Shown here: one piece after another, positions 24,154-31,613 of the stretch | Layout of the letters: the number at the start of each line of letters is the position of its first letter | Position numbering within the stretch: position 1 is the first letter of the stretch | DNA from: a virus | IMG/VR virus record: IMGVR_UViG_3300028595_000026 | Span: 1 to 41,457 of that record | Length of the DNA: 41,457 nt | Reading direction: 5' to 3' (one strand) | Made by a program: the position numbers and the translations under genes | The notes under the pieces: generated by a model | What the model was told of the DNA's origin: nothing | The model's input: only the letters and a program-made list of their open reading frames with translations | Database searches by the model: none

Positions 24154-24182
24154 ATTATATATATGATTATTTAAATAGTCAA
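24154..24182 (-). promoter_or_regulatory. Late promoter, leftward
   Basis: On the - strand TTGACT (24182-24177) and TATAAT (24159-24154) are 17 bases apart, a nearly perfect sigma-70 promoter. Predicted start is near 24147. It precedes the whole head-tail-lysis operon. An A/T-rich upstream tract (24183-24200) could raise activity. Confidence 0.82.
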
Positions 24183-24227
24183 GTACTTTTTTATTTTTTT
24201 TAGTAAAAAGCAGAGTTAATACCAAAG

Positions 24228-24581
24228 TTAAAAAACTATATCATCAGGAAATTCGAACCATTCTCTACCATCGTGAAACTTATATTTTAGTTCATTTAAA
24301 TCCGCTTGGTGTATAATATATTTTTTACCGATACAAACAAACTTATTTAAAAAAATATCATGCAATCTGACAATATCTGTCAATGGTATTTGCTTGTCTA
24401 AGGTATCAAATATATCTTTAGCTATCTTTTTGAAACATTTAGGTCTTAAATCTTTATCCATGCTTTCCATGATAACTTCGGAAAGCCTATAAAAAAAGCT
24501 GCTATTTTTAATCTTTTCTAAAGCATCAGAATAAGTTTCTTGCATTTCATTTATTATATCGAACTTTTCTTTATTAGTCAT
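24228..24581 (-). CDS. Hypothetical protein before the late promoter
   Basis: The 117-residue helical, charged product (MTNKEKFDIINEMQETYSDA start) has a final KYKFHDGREWFEFPDDIVF strand segment. No family is recognised. It overlaps the putative late regulator by four bases and is the last gene of the middle operon, so it may be a co-regulator of late transcription, but nothing in the sequence proves this. Confidence 0.6.
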   Translation of the reverse strand: MTNKEKFDIINEMQETYSDALEKIKNSSFFYRLSEVIMESMDKDLRPKCFKKIAKDIFDTLDKQIPLTDIVRLHDIFLNKFVCIGKKYIIHQADLNELKYKFHDGREWFEFPDDIVF

Positions 24582-24904
24582 GAAAACTCTCCATTTAAAA
24601 ACTCTATCATTAACTGTATAGCGCTTTTTATGACTTTCTTATACTCCGTGTATGTTATCCTAAACTTCCTTTGTATTTCTTTTTGTGTATACCCATCTCG
24701 ATAATACATTATCGGTAACATCATATAACGGTACCCGTATTCTTTCTCAAGAAACTTTAACGCACGACATACATCCGCCTTTACAAGACTTATCGGGATA
24801 ATATATGTTTTGTGTTTTTGACGATTGGCAATCTTTTCGCCTTTTGCACACCCATGCCATGCACGCAAACAACCGATTATTATTCTTTCGTTATACTTAA
24901 ACAT
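24578..24904 (-). CDS. Putative late transcription regulator, ArpU/RinA-like
   Basis: The 108-residue product begins FKYNERIIIGCLRAWHGCAKGE. Then LKFLEKEYGYRYMMLPIMYY is followed by RDGYTQKEIQRKFRITYTEY and KVIKSAIQLMIEFL, a sigma-region-4-like HTH with a preceding helix. This is the plan of phage late regulators of the ArpU/RinA kind, and such genes normally sit directly before the terminase operon, as here. It could activate the late promoter at 24154-24182 or promote reading through the terminator at 24058-24086. The family is suggested by pattern and place, not proven. Confidence 0.6.
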   Translation of the reverse strand: MFKYNERIIIGCLRAWHGCAKGEKIANRQKHKTYIIPISLVKADVCRALKFLEKEYGYRYMMLPIMYYRDGYTQKEIQRKFRITYTEYKKVIKSAIQLMIEFLNGEFS

Positions 24905-26064
24905 TACACCAAGCCCCCTATTATCCCTGGTTTCTTTTTAGTTTTATTTATCGAACTTATCCACGCACCTTTAAACTTCTTCCAATCGTAAGTTTTAGCA
25001 AAATCAATATTATTTTGTTTTTCTTGCCCGCTATCATATATATATTGGAAATGCTTGATTAAATCATCTGTATCTATTTCCACGCCAAAATAATCAAGTT
25101 CCGGTACAGGATATTTACTTTTTATTTTTATCGGATACCCCACACCTTTTAAAAACTCCGCCGGTGTTGCATAATCAGGATATATCACAGTGGTACCACA
25201 CGCTAAACTTTCTAAGTACGGTAATCCAAAACCTTCCGCGCAACTTGTGAGACAAAAAACATCAGCTGCTGTATATGCTTCAACCAAATCTTTCATACTT
25301 AATCCTTGCACGCCTTGCCTATATCCGTTAGCAAAATATACTTTGTCTAATATTCCGTATCTCTGTGCAAGATTTTCCAAGTTATGCCCGCCTTCTTTCC
25401 ACGCTTGCCCGACGAAAAAAAGTATTGCATCTTCCTTATCCCAATCAGCGAAAGCACGAAAAAGTAAATCAACACGTTTTCGGGGTTGATTATCACTTAC
25501 GGAAAGTATCAGAAACTTGTCTTCTTCGATACCTAAAAAGTTTTTTAAAAAATCTTTCTTATTTCCGGTAGGCTTAAAAATAGAAGTATCCACCCCATGT
25601 GGGATAACATCATCGACAGGTCGTATTCTTTCAATATTCCGCTTTCCAAATTCCGAATAAGTGATAAGGTAATCAATACTATTCAAATATTTACGGAAAT
25701 CTAAAATATCGTTTTTACTTGGGTCGTGGATTTTTTCCGGAAAATACTCACCTTCCACCGCTAAGTAATATATAAGCGGAAATCCTTTATCAGCTTTCAA
25801 CCGGAACACAAACTCCCTCCGCCATAAATCGCCCATTGTCAAAACAACATCCGGTTTAAAGTTTTCATAAACAACCTTCAAGCTTTTCTCATGGTCGCCC
25901 GTCGATTGGTAGATTTTCGGTTCAGCCTCACGCCTTACGTCCGCCGTGCAAAAAAACCGTATATCAAATTTATCTTTCAAAATCTGGTATACGTTCCTTG
26001 TCACGGTAGAATATCCGGAATTGATATAATAATGATTTGTTACGATTAATAGTTTAGTTTTCAA
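24904..26064 (-). CDS. Glycosyltransferase, GT4 family (GT-B fold)
   Basis: The 386-residue product has the two-domain GT-B plan. The first half starts LLIVTNHYYINSGYSTVTRN, with the GYS segment where the acceptor loop lies. The second half has ILSVSDNQPRKRVDLLFRAF and EGFGLPYLESLACGTTVI, the donor-binding E-x7-E region of GT4 enzymes. It would transfer a sugar from a nucleotide-sugar to an unknown acceptor. A second GT4 protein encoded at 29725 shares the GYS/GYG start. No membrane segment is evident. Coupled with its neighbours in the modification island. Confidence 0.85.
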   Translation of the reverse strand: MKTKLLIVTNHYYINSGYSTVTRNVYQILKDKFDIRFFCTADVRREAEPKIYQSTGDHEKSLKVVYENFKPDVVLTMGDLWRREFVFRLKADKGFPLIYYLAVEGEYFPEKIHDPSKNDILDFRKYLNSIDYLITYSEFGKRNIERIRPVDDVIPHGVDTSIFKPTGNKKDFLKNFLGIEEDKFLILSVSDNQPRKRVDLLFRAFADWDKEDAILFFVGQAWKEGGHNLENLAQRYGILDKVYFANGYRQGVQGLSMKDLVEAYTAADVFCLTSCAEGFGLPYLESLACGTTVIYPDYATPAEFLKGVGYPIKIKSKYPVPELDYFGVEIDTDDLIKHFQYIYDSGQEKQNNIDFAKTYDWKKFKGAWISSINKTKKKPGIIGGLV

Positions 26065-26836
26065 CTATTTCCACCTTCATTTTATTTTCAACTTTCACAT
26101 TACCTTTACCGGCTTTTTTAAGATTTTCATTTCTTAACTTAATGCCGTCATTCCATTTTTTTTCATCAATTTTCTTTGTAGGATGTTTCTGATGATATAC
26201 GAAAAGTTTACCGGTGTACTCCGTTTGTGACACAAAGTTAAGTCGTTGCCCAAGGTCAACATCACTACTTGCTATACAATCAATAAATCGCTCATCCATC
26301 CCTCCGATTGATTGATATAGTTCTTTTGAAAGTACAGCAATATAAAAAACCGGCTGCGGATATTTTTCGTGAACTTTAAAATATGCTTTACCTTCCGGAT
26401 TGTTAGTAAACTCGTTAAGTTCAGGATATTTTTCAATATCAAACCTTCTTATTCCAGCCGTTACCGTGCTGTCATTCACTTCCAAAGCCCGCCCATAAAT
26501 AACTTTTTTCTTGTCAAATAGCTTAATAGCATTTTCAACGTTATTTAATTCAAAAATCACATCACTAACAGTAAGGATAATCTTATCATATTTAGCATTT
26601 TCTACCGCTAAGTTATAAGCTATCGGGTTTAAGTTAGAAACACGCTTAAACTTAAACTTAATGTGATTAATGTTTAGCCTATCCTTATATTTTTGAATAA
26701 CTTCGTCGGTGTTATCCCTGCTCATGTTATCCACTATCACCACTTCAAAATCTTTTGTTGTTTGTTGTGTTAAACTTTTTAAAAACTTGTTTAAATACTT
26801 TCCTCTGTTTGTACTGTGTACGCATATTGAAATCAT
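26054..26836 (-). CDS. Glycosyltransferase, GT2-like (GT-A fold)
   Basis: The 260-residue product starts MISICVHSTNRGKYLNKFLK, then FEVVIVDNMSRDNTDEVIQ, the nucleotide-sugar binding part of GT2 enzymes. KIILTVSDVIFEL holds an acidic metal-type residue in place of the usual DxD, and CIASSDVDLGQRL resembles the later catalytic ED region. It overlaps the next gene by eleven bases. The polypeptide ends with a basic, repetitive segment (NVKVENKMKVEIVEN). It is soluble, so it may act on a soluble or DNA/protein acceptor rather than a lipid carrier. Confidence 0.8.
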   Translation of the reverse strand: MISICVHSTNRGKYLNKFLKSLTQQTTKDFEVVIVDNMSRDNTDEVIQKYKDRLNINHIKFKFKRVSNLNPIAYNLAVENAKYDKIILTVSDVIFELNNVENAIKLFDKKKVIYGRALEVNDSTVTAGIRRFDIEKYPELNEFTNNPEGKAYFKVHEKYPQPVFYIAVLSKELYQSIGGMDERFIDCIASSDVDLGQRLNFVSQTEYTGKLFVYHQKHPTKKIDEKKWNDGIKLRNENLKKAGKGNVKVENKMKVEIVEN

Positions 26837-26847
26837 ACTTTTACTCC

Positions 26848-27828
26848 TTATATAAACTCTTTATCTGTGATTTTTTCGGGTTCCATGTAGAAACCTAAAA
26901 ATCTATTATAATTCTCGTAATAACAATGGTCACAAATCCTGCCGTCAAAAAATGCTTGTTTTTCAACAACTTCTTCCAACTGCGTATAATGTCCCATGCT
27001 AAAACGTTTATTATACTTTTTCAACCCATTCGCTTTTTGATACTGTATCGCACAACACGGATAAATATCACCACTTGCCGTTATCCTCGGTTTAGCTAAG
27101 CTCATGTAACATTTTTCTTGCCCTCGATAATATTCTTGTTGTAACTTGAAAAAACATTTTGCTGTATCAACCCCGTTTTCCTCAAGATATTCTTTTGCTT
27201 CCAGCGTATTAATATAATCTTCGCTTAAGCTGTCGTTTATTACCCGCACGTGTGAAAAGTTATCGTGCGAATTCACAAAATCCATAATATTTAAAAAATC
27301 GCTTTCAGTGTTTCCTTTATATAAATAAGAAAACGAAAAGTTAACATTTTCAAGCTGTGAAGCTATTTCTAAAGTTTGTTTATATTTTTCTGTTATCTTT
27401 CTATCGTCGTCGAAACTAATACGGCACCACTGCAACTTTGAAAGTGTTTCTTGCATACCGTCTTTAAAATGATTTCCGTTTGTGATAAGCGAAACCTTGA
27501 TATGCTTACTATCAATATAATCTATTAACTTAATAATATCTTTATGTAGCATAGGTTCACCACCGCCGGTGATAACGATTGCTTGAACATCTAACTTTTT
27601 TGCAATATCAACGATTTCTTTTAACTCCCGCCATTCTAATTCTTGTTTTCTATCCACTTCTGAACAACAACAATACTTGCAAGCTAAATCACACCGGTTT
27701 GTAGGTGTAATCTGAAGCACACGTGGTAAAACTTTTCCAGCGTAAAGCATTGTGTTTGTTAGTTTCGTATCGTATATTACTTTAACCGGCAAGACATTCG
27801 CCGATTGATAGCTTATTTTATCTTTCAT
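26848..27828 (-). CDS. Radical SAM enzyme with SPASM-like C-terminus
   Basis: The 326-residue protein has CDLACKYC (C46, C50, C53), the CX3CX2C ligands of the radical SAM 4Fe-4S cluster, and GGGEP at 88-92, the SAM-binding segment. The C-terminal part has CYMSLAKPRITASGDIYPCC, then FSMGHYTQLEEVV and GRICDHCYYEN, the cysteine pattern of SPASM/Twitch auxiliary cluster domains. SPASM enzymes usually modify peptides or proteins, sometimes sugars or nucleotides. It is coupled to a SAM methyltransferase gene and a 29-residue Cys/Ser/Thr peptide upstream. Substrate is unknown. Confidence 0.88.
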   Translation of the reverse strand: MKDKISYQSANVLPVKVIYDTKLTNTMLYAGKVLPRVLQITPTNRCDLACKYCCCSEVDRKQELEWRELKEIVDIAKKLDVQAIVITGGGEPMLHKDIIKLIDYIDSKHIKVSLITNGNHFKDGMQETLSKLQWCRISFDDDRKITEKYKQTLEIASQLENVNFSFSYLYKGNTESDFLNIMDFVNSHDNFSHVRVINDSLSEDYINTLEAKEYLEENGVDTAKCFFKLQQEYYRGQEKCYMSLAKPRITASGDIYPCCAIQYQKANGLKKYNKRFSMGHYTQLEEVVEKQAFFDGRICDHCYYENYNRFLGFYMEPEKITDKEFI

Positions 27829-28298
27829 AACTTTTCCGCAACTATAATAAAGTTGCTTCCTTCTTCCTTGTAACTTATTTCTTTCAACCCATGTTCGGAT
27901 AATAACTTCTTTAAAAAGTTCCTATCAAATATTATATAATGAAAATTCCCTTCGTATTCTTGCCCGCCGAATATATGGTATGAGATAAATTCTGCGTCGC
28001 CATGTTTTAGGTATTCTTCAGCGCACCATTTTAAATTCGGTGTTCTTAACTTTATTTGACCGCCCGGTTTTAAAACACGAACCCATTCTTTTAATATTCC
28101 TTTTATCTTAGATTTTGGGAAATGTTCGATAATATCGGAAGCAAGTATATACTGAAAACTATCGTTATCAAACGGCAAACTTGTAACATCCATCTTCACA
28201 GCGCCCGGTATATCACGAAAATCTATATTTATACATTTACAGCCTTCTATTTCTTTGTATAACTTTTCACCGCAACCAAGATTTAATGAAATATTCAT
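27825..28298 (-). CDS. SAM-dependent methyltransferase, class I
   Basis: The 157-residue protein begins MNISLNLGCGEKLYKEIEGC, with LNLGCG as SAM motif I, followed by VKMDVTSLPFDNDSFQYILA (motif II/IV) and VLKPGGQIKLRTPNL. This is the Methyltransf_11 pattern. The acceptor is unknown: sugar, peptide and nucleotide are all possible. Its ATG overlaps the stop of the small basic peptide gene and its stop overlaps the radical SAM gene by four bases, so all three are translated together. Confidence 0.85.
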   Translation of the reverse strand: MNISLNLGCGEKLYKEIEGCKCINIDFRDIPGAVKMDVTSLPFDNDSFQYILASDIIEHFPKSKIKGILKEWVRVLKPGGQIKLRTPNLKWCAEEYLKHGDAEFISYHIFGGQEYEGNFHYIIFDRNFLKKLLSEHGLKEISYKEEGSNFIIVAEKL

Positions 28299-28384
28299 TT
28301 TCCTTTTCCCTTCTTACGTGTGGTAGAACATCCGCCCCGCCCACGGTTCGCACGCTTGCCTTTACCGCTGCCATCTTTTTTCAT
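28295..28384 (-). CDS. 29-residue basic Gly/Cys/Ser/Thr peptide
   Basis: The frame begins MKKDGSGKGKRANRGRGG, continues CSTT and ends in a run of Lys, Gly and Arg. Its TGA forms an ATGA overlap with the methyltransferase start, strong evidence that it is translated. It could be a nucleic-acid-binding or structural peptide. Alternatively, because a methyltransferase and a SPASM radical SAM gene follow at once, and glycosyltransferases surround it, it could be a modified peptide substrate. That is speculation from context. Confidence 0.55.
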   Translation of the reverse strand: MKKDGSGKGKRANRGRGGCSTTRKKGKGK

Positions 28385-28448
28385 AATCAACCGCCTTTCT
28401 ATACTCCCATGCTTTTTTATATTCCCACGCTTTTTTAAATATTTTCAT
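28362..28448 (-). CDS. 28-residue repeat miniprotein
   Basis: The frame encodes MKIFKKAWEYKKAWEYRKAV and a short end: a hexameric repeat KKAWEY, KKAWEY, RKAVDY forming an amphipathic, aromatic helix. It overlaps the 3' end of the gene at 28435 and the 5' end of the basic peptide gene. The repeat suggests selection, but the ribosome site is weak. Confidence 0.35.
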   Translation of the reverse strand: MKIFKKAWEYKKAWEYRKAVDYEKRWQR

Positions 28449-28755
28449 TTTCTTGCCAATCATCGCAAGCTTGGTAATATAAATTATGATAAGTTAACTG
28501 TCTATTATGCTTTTCACAATAAAAAAAATCTTCTCCTTCATTATCGCAATTTGAGCAGTCTCGGCATTTTTTCAAAATAGTTTTAAATTCAGGTTTTTCT
28601 TCTTCTACCGCATACCAATCGTCAGCTTTTAGTTCTTCACCGCTAAACTCATAATGACTAACGCCTTTATAATATCCTTTGCAAAATCTATTCCAACATT
28701 TACGTTTTAAAGTTTTACCTTCATCCCATTCTTTCATTAACTCAAAAAATCTCAT
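28435..28755 (-). CDS. Possible Tad2-like (DUF2829) protein with zinc tail
   Basis: The 106-residue product begins MRFFELMKEWDEGKTLKRKC and continues CWNRFCKGYYKG, then LKADDWYAVEE. This resembles the DUF2829/Tad2 pattern (F.eal..lk.Gk...R..W.g.......l.a.DWev). Tad2 proteins sequester signal molecules of the Thoeris defence system. After residue 60 it adds a cysteine-rich part (CRDCSNC, then CEKH) not found in minimal Tad2. Homology is suggested by eye only; function is inference. Start and stop are coupled to the flanking glycosyltransferase gene. Confidence 0.5.
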   Translation of the reverse strand: MRFFELMKEWDEGKTLKRKCWNRFCKGYYKGVSHYEFSGEELKADDWYAVEEEKPEFKTILKKCRDCSNCDNEGEDFFYCEKHNRQLTYHNLYYQACDDWQENENI

Positions 28756-29549
28756 AACACACCACCTTTAAAATATTTTTTATATTCTTCGTACACCTTG
28801 CCACCCGGATAATAATGTTTTTGTCGTTCTTCCAAGTTACCGCCGATTAACTGAAAATCATTAACCGGTTCGCCACGATAATAAAATTCGTTCAAACAAT
28901 ATTGTTTATGTTCCTGTGGGCTCCTTTGACAGTTGCCAATAGCACCGATATTTTTAGACCGCCCGATTAACGGTTGCAAAAACTTAATATCGTATTTGTG
29001 CGCAAAAATATTAATGGGCATATCCCAACCTTTAGATTTATCAATATTCCAATCGTATTTTGTAAGGAAATCACGGAAAAAACTTGATTTTCCAGCCCAA
29101 CCCCACGGGTGCCAAAAATAACTTTGTTGAACTTTTTTATGCTCATCTTTCGGAAACTCTTTCAATTCGTATTTCTTGCAGTGAAAAGTTATCGCCGGTC
29201 GTTCGTCGGTTAAGTACTGGAAAGCCCATAAAGCTAAAGTAAGAGCATCTTCGCTCAACACAATATCGTCTTCAACGACAACAAAATATTCATGCTTTTT
29301 TGTTATTTCTTGGATTGCCTCCAAAATATTAGGTGCACAACCTTTTCTTACTTTATGCAAGTTTCTGACAATCTTAATCTTATCTTGATACGGTTCTAGT
29401 AGATGCGTGTTCATTTCTTGGTGATAACTTTCGTTTTCTTCAAAAGTTTCAATATAGAACTTGTCTAAATCTTGACATTGGAAAAGTGCTTCTAATGTTT
29501 CCTTAAAATAATGTGGTCGATTATATGTAGGCATCATTATCGGTATCAT
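28752..29549 (-). CDS. Glycosyltransferase, GNT-I-like (GT-A fold)
   Basis: The 265-residue product starts MIPIMMPTYNRPHYFKETLE and has YFVVVEDDIVLSEDAL, an EDD motif (E93-D94-D95) of the kind that binds Mn and UDP-sugar in N-acetylglucosaminyltransferase I (GT13)-like enzymes. A later YFWHPWGWAGKSSFFRDFL segment matches the acceptor-side WGWA region of such proteins. The enzyme is soluble. It is likely to transfer a sugar to an existing glycan or modified base. Coupled downstream to the Tad2-like gene by four bases. Confidence 0.75.
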   Translation of the reverse strand: MIPIMMPTYNRPHYFKETLEALFQCQDLDKFYIETFEENESYHQEMNTHLLEPYQDKIKIVRNLHKVRKGCAPNILEAIQEITKKHEYFVVVEDDIVLSEDALTLALWAFQYLTDERPAITFHCKKYELKEFPKDEHKKVQQSYFWHPWGWAGKSSFFRDFLTKYDWNIDKSKGWDMPINIFAHKYDIKFLQPLIGRSKNIGAIGNCQRSPQEHKQYCLNEFYYRGEPVNDFQLIGGNLEERQKHYYPGGKVYEEYKKYFKGGVL

Positions 29550-29728
29550 AAGCCCACCTTATCAAGAATATTTATAATAACAAAATACAATCCCCACCAT
29601 GCAAGGACTAAAATAAAACTCCATAAACGATTAATCTTTTTTTCTTCAGGCGGAAATATTTTTTGCGAAACCGCAACACTTAAAATAAAAAAACAAACCC
29701 ATAATAAAATCCGTAAAAATGGCCTCAT
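29546..29728 (-). CDS. Small two-TM membrane protein
   Basis: The 60-residue product has two hydrophobic segments, FLRILLWVCFFILSVAV and WSFILVLAWWGLYFVIINIL, joined by a charged loop (PPEEKKINR). It lies between two glycosyltransferase genes with four-base overlaps on both sides. It could anchor the island's enzymes or exclude superinfecting phages; neither is shown by sequence. Confidence 0.65.
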   Translation of the reverse strand: MRPFLRILLWVCFFILSVAVSQKIFPPEEKKINRLWSFILVLAWWGLYFVIINILDKVGL

Positions 29729-30852
29729 AGAACCTCCTTGAACTTTCTTCCTATTTCTTCAAAACTAAACTTTTCTATCATATCTTTTCTCCCTTCAATA
29801 TTTCTTGGTCGGTATTTATAAAGTTTGCGCATCAACCTTTTCAGCTGCGAAATATCAGGATTATACCATTCCATTTTTCCCGTGTATTGCAACCGCCAAT
29901 CGATAAATATATTTTGTTTTTTCACCGGTTCTTTTTGTGCTTCAAGCAAGTTAGCGTTATCTTTCCTGCAAAACTCCATATTTCCAGTATAGCCAGTAAC
30001 AATAACCGGATTTTCCGCCGCCATTGCTTCCATGATTGGAATACCTGCGCCTTCCGATTTATGGGGAGAAACGTAACAATCAGCCAAACAATGCAAGCCG
30101 ACTATTTCTTCAAGGCTTAGATGTTGGGTAATCAAATAAATGTTTTCCACCTTAGGAAGATTTAAATCTTTTCTTATTTCTTCCACCCTTGCCAAGATTT
30201 CAAAAAATCCTATCTTGTCGGCGACGTAAGTTTTCAGTATTAAACAAACATTATCATCTTGACCGAATTCTGAAATGAAAGCATATAATAATCCATCAAT
30301 ATTTTTTCGTTCGCTCCATTGAGCAATCGAATAAAAAATATAAGGTTGTTCGTCAAAAATCCCGTGTGGTGTTCTATCAAGTATTAACTGTTTGAAGTTT
30401 CGTTGATACCCATTATCGAATTCAGTTACATCAATCGGGTGAGGGATAATATTTACTTTTCCAGTGTAACCGCTTTCAAGTAACGCTTCTTTATTATATT
30501 CACTTGGGACCAAAACTTCACCGATTTTTTCCATAATCGAAACCCAATCTTCAGGACTTTGCGCTTTTTTGCAAGGAAATAAGTTTGCTTCAAACGTTGT
30601 ATAAATAACACCCGGGAATTCAGGATTATAAAACTTTTGAAAATGAATAGGTGTCATATGATAGACAACTTTATCTGGCTGCCAATCCTTAGAATATTTA
30701 TATTTTTTCGGTAACTTTATTCCGCTATCACGAAAACATGGAAGAACTTTAACATCAAACCCCGCTGCGTCTAAAGCACGAACATTCCCACGGCAAGCCT
30801 GCCCATATCCGGAATATTCTTTATATGCCCCAATATATAATATTTTATTCAT
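29725..30852 (-). CDS. Glycosyltransferase, GT4 family, second copy
   Basis: The 375-residue product starts ILYIGAYKEYSGYGQACRGN, with the same GYG-type acceptor loop as the GT4 protein encoded at 24904. It continues with FYSIAQWSERKNIDGLLYAF and HKSEGAGIPIMEAMAAENPV, the GT4 donor-binding region with E-x7-E (E in KSEG and in IMEA). It is the first glycosyltransferase of the island to be transcribed. Divergence from the other GT4 is large, so it is probably an older paralogue acting at another step. Confidence 0.83.
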   Translation of the reverse strand: MNKILYIGAYKEYSGYGQACRGNVRALDAAGFDVKVLPCFRDSGIKLPKKYKYSKDWQPDKVVYHMTPIHFQKFYNPEFPGVIYTTFEANLFPCKKAQSPEDWVSIMEKIGEVLVPSEYNKEALLESGYTGKVNIIPHPIDVTEFDNGYQRNFKQLILDRTPHGIFDEQPYIFYSIAQWSERKNIDGLLYAFISEFGQDDNVCLILKTYVADKIGFFEILARVEEIRKDLNLPKVENIYLITQHLSLEEIVGLHCLADCYVSPHKSEGAGIPIMEAMAAENPVIVTGYTGNMEFCRKDNANLLEAQKEPVKKQNIFIDWRLQYTGKMEWYNPDISQLKRLMRKLYKYRPRNIEGRKDMIEKFSFEEIGRKFKEVL

Positions 30853-31060
30853 GTAACCGACCTTCTTTATTTATATTTTTCATACTATGTACCATCGCTT
30901 TATAACATTCTTGACATTGCATTATACCAAATCTTTTATTTCTTTTTAACGGGACATTAAATAAATCACAAATATGGCGTCTTCGTTTTATATCGCCTTC
31001 ATACCATTCGCAAAAACAACATTCATCTTCATTTATTTCAACTTCAACTTTTATTTTCAA
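30845..31060 (-). CDS. Cysteine-rich small protein, probable TTG start
   Basis: The product has 71 residues from a TTG at 31060, which follows AGGGGG by four bases; the longer frame from 31078 lacks a site. It contains DECCFCEW, then HICDLF and MQCQECYK, giving C-x2-C pairs that suit one zinc ribbon. The stop overlaps the GT4 start by eight bases. No function is assigned. It belongs to a run of cysteine-rich miniproteins in this part of the operon. Confidence 0.55.
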   Translation of the reverse strand: MKIKVEVEINEDECCFCEWYEGDIKRRRHICDLFNVPLKRNKRFGIMQCQECYKAMVHSMKNINKEGRLHE

Positions 31061-31068
31061 AATACCCC

Positions 31069-31281
31069 CTAAAACCATAAAGTTTAACTTTTTTGATAAA
31101 AAAAGTGTTGCGACAATCGCCTAAAACGAACGCAAAAATACAACATTGAATAAGTACAAGGGCTTTAAAAAAAGATTGCTCACAGCGAACAGCTAACTTA
31201 TTACTATATAAGCATTTACACGATTTTGCTTTATTTTTAACATCGCTAAAACACCCTAAAACGTAAGTGCTTACTATATAA
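31069..31281 (-). repeat. Non-coding gap with repeated heptamer and 11-mer
   Basis: CTAAAAC (+ strand) occurs at 31069, 31121, 31246 and 31256, and TTACTATATAA at 31201 and 31271; GTAAGTGCTTAC (31263-31274) is a palindrome. An open frame crosses this stretch but its translation is Cys/Phe-rich and unconvincing. The repeats could be iterons, regulator sites or chance; the whole gap runs from 31061 to 31351. Confidence 0.4.
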
Positions 31282-31351
31282 TAACTTAGAGCGTTACACT
31301 TTTCTATAATATCATAGAAGTAGTGTTTTTTTACTCCTTTTTCGTTTTTTT

Positions 31352-31483
31352 TCACGACAAAAACCTTTCCCGACAATCATCATAGTTATCCGCTATGTGT
31401 CTAAAAAACATATAGTTATGCCAACAACGGTAGCATTCTATTTGTGCTTTTCTTTCGCCCCTATAACTACAATATTTCATCAT
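31352..31483 (-). CDS. Cysteine-rich miniprotein
   Basis: The 43-residue product starts at the ATG six bases after GGAGG (31483) and reads MMKYCSYRGERKAQIECYRC then WHNYMFFRHIADNYDDC. The spaced cysteines and histidines (C5, C17, C20, C38 or so) could hold a zinc. It overlaps the preceding cysteine-rich gene by 17 bases. The function is unknown. Confidence 0.55.
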   Translation of the reverse strand: MMKYCSYRGERKAQIECYRCWHNYMFFRHIADNYDDCRERFLS

Positions 31484-31613
31484 TATAAACCTCCGCATTT
31501 TTCGCCGTACATTCCGCACGGCTGCGCATTTTTTTATCAATCCTTTTTGTTTCCCAACATTTCCGACATTCTGCTATTGTTACAACTCCGTTAAACTTGC
31601 AAATATATTTCAA
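31467..31613 (-). CDS. Cysteine-rich miniprotein, TTG start
   Basis: The 48-residue frame starts at TTG 31613, overlapping the stop of the previous gene (TTGA), after GGGGG. It reads KYICKFNGVVTIAECRKCW and onward with a basic helix and another Cys. This spacing (C5, C16, C19, C35) suits a small zinc site. Too short to place in a family. Confidence 0.5.
   Translation of the reverse strand: MKYICKFNGVVTIAECRKCWETKRIDKKMRSRAECTAKNAEVYNDEIL

Noticed and set aside
24578-24904. Reading the gene as a bona fide sigma factor
   Set aside because: Only a region-4-like HTH is visible; no region 2, so a late regulator is more likely.
26848-27828. Queuosine/7-deazaguanine pathway (QueE) for the radical SAM gene
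   Set aside because: The C-terminal SPASM-like cysteines and absence of QueC/QueD partners do not fit QueE.
31044-31376. Open frame of 110 codons on the - strand in the gap before the cysteine-rich gene
   Set aside because: TTG start without a ribosome site, Cys/Phe-rich low-quality translation, overlaps genes at both ends; treated as non-coding with repeats.
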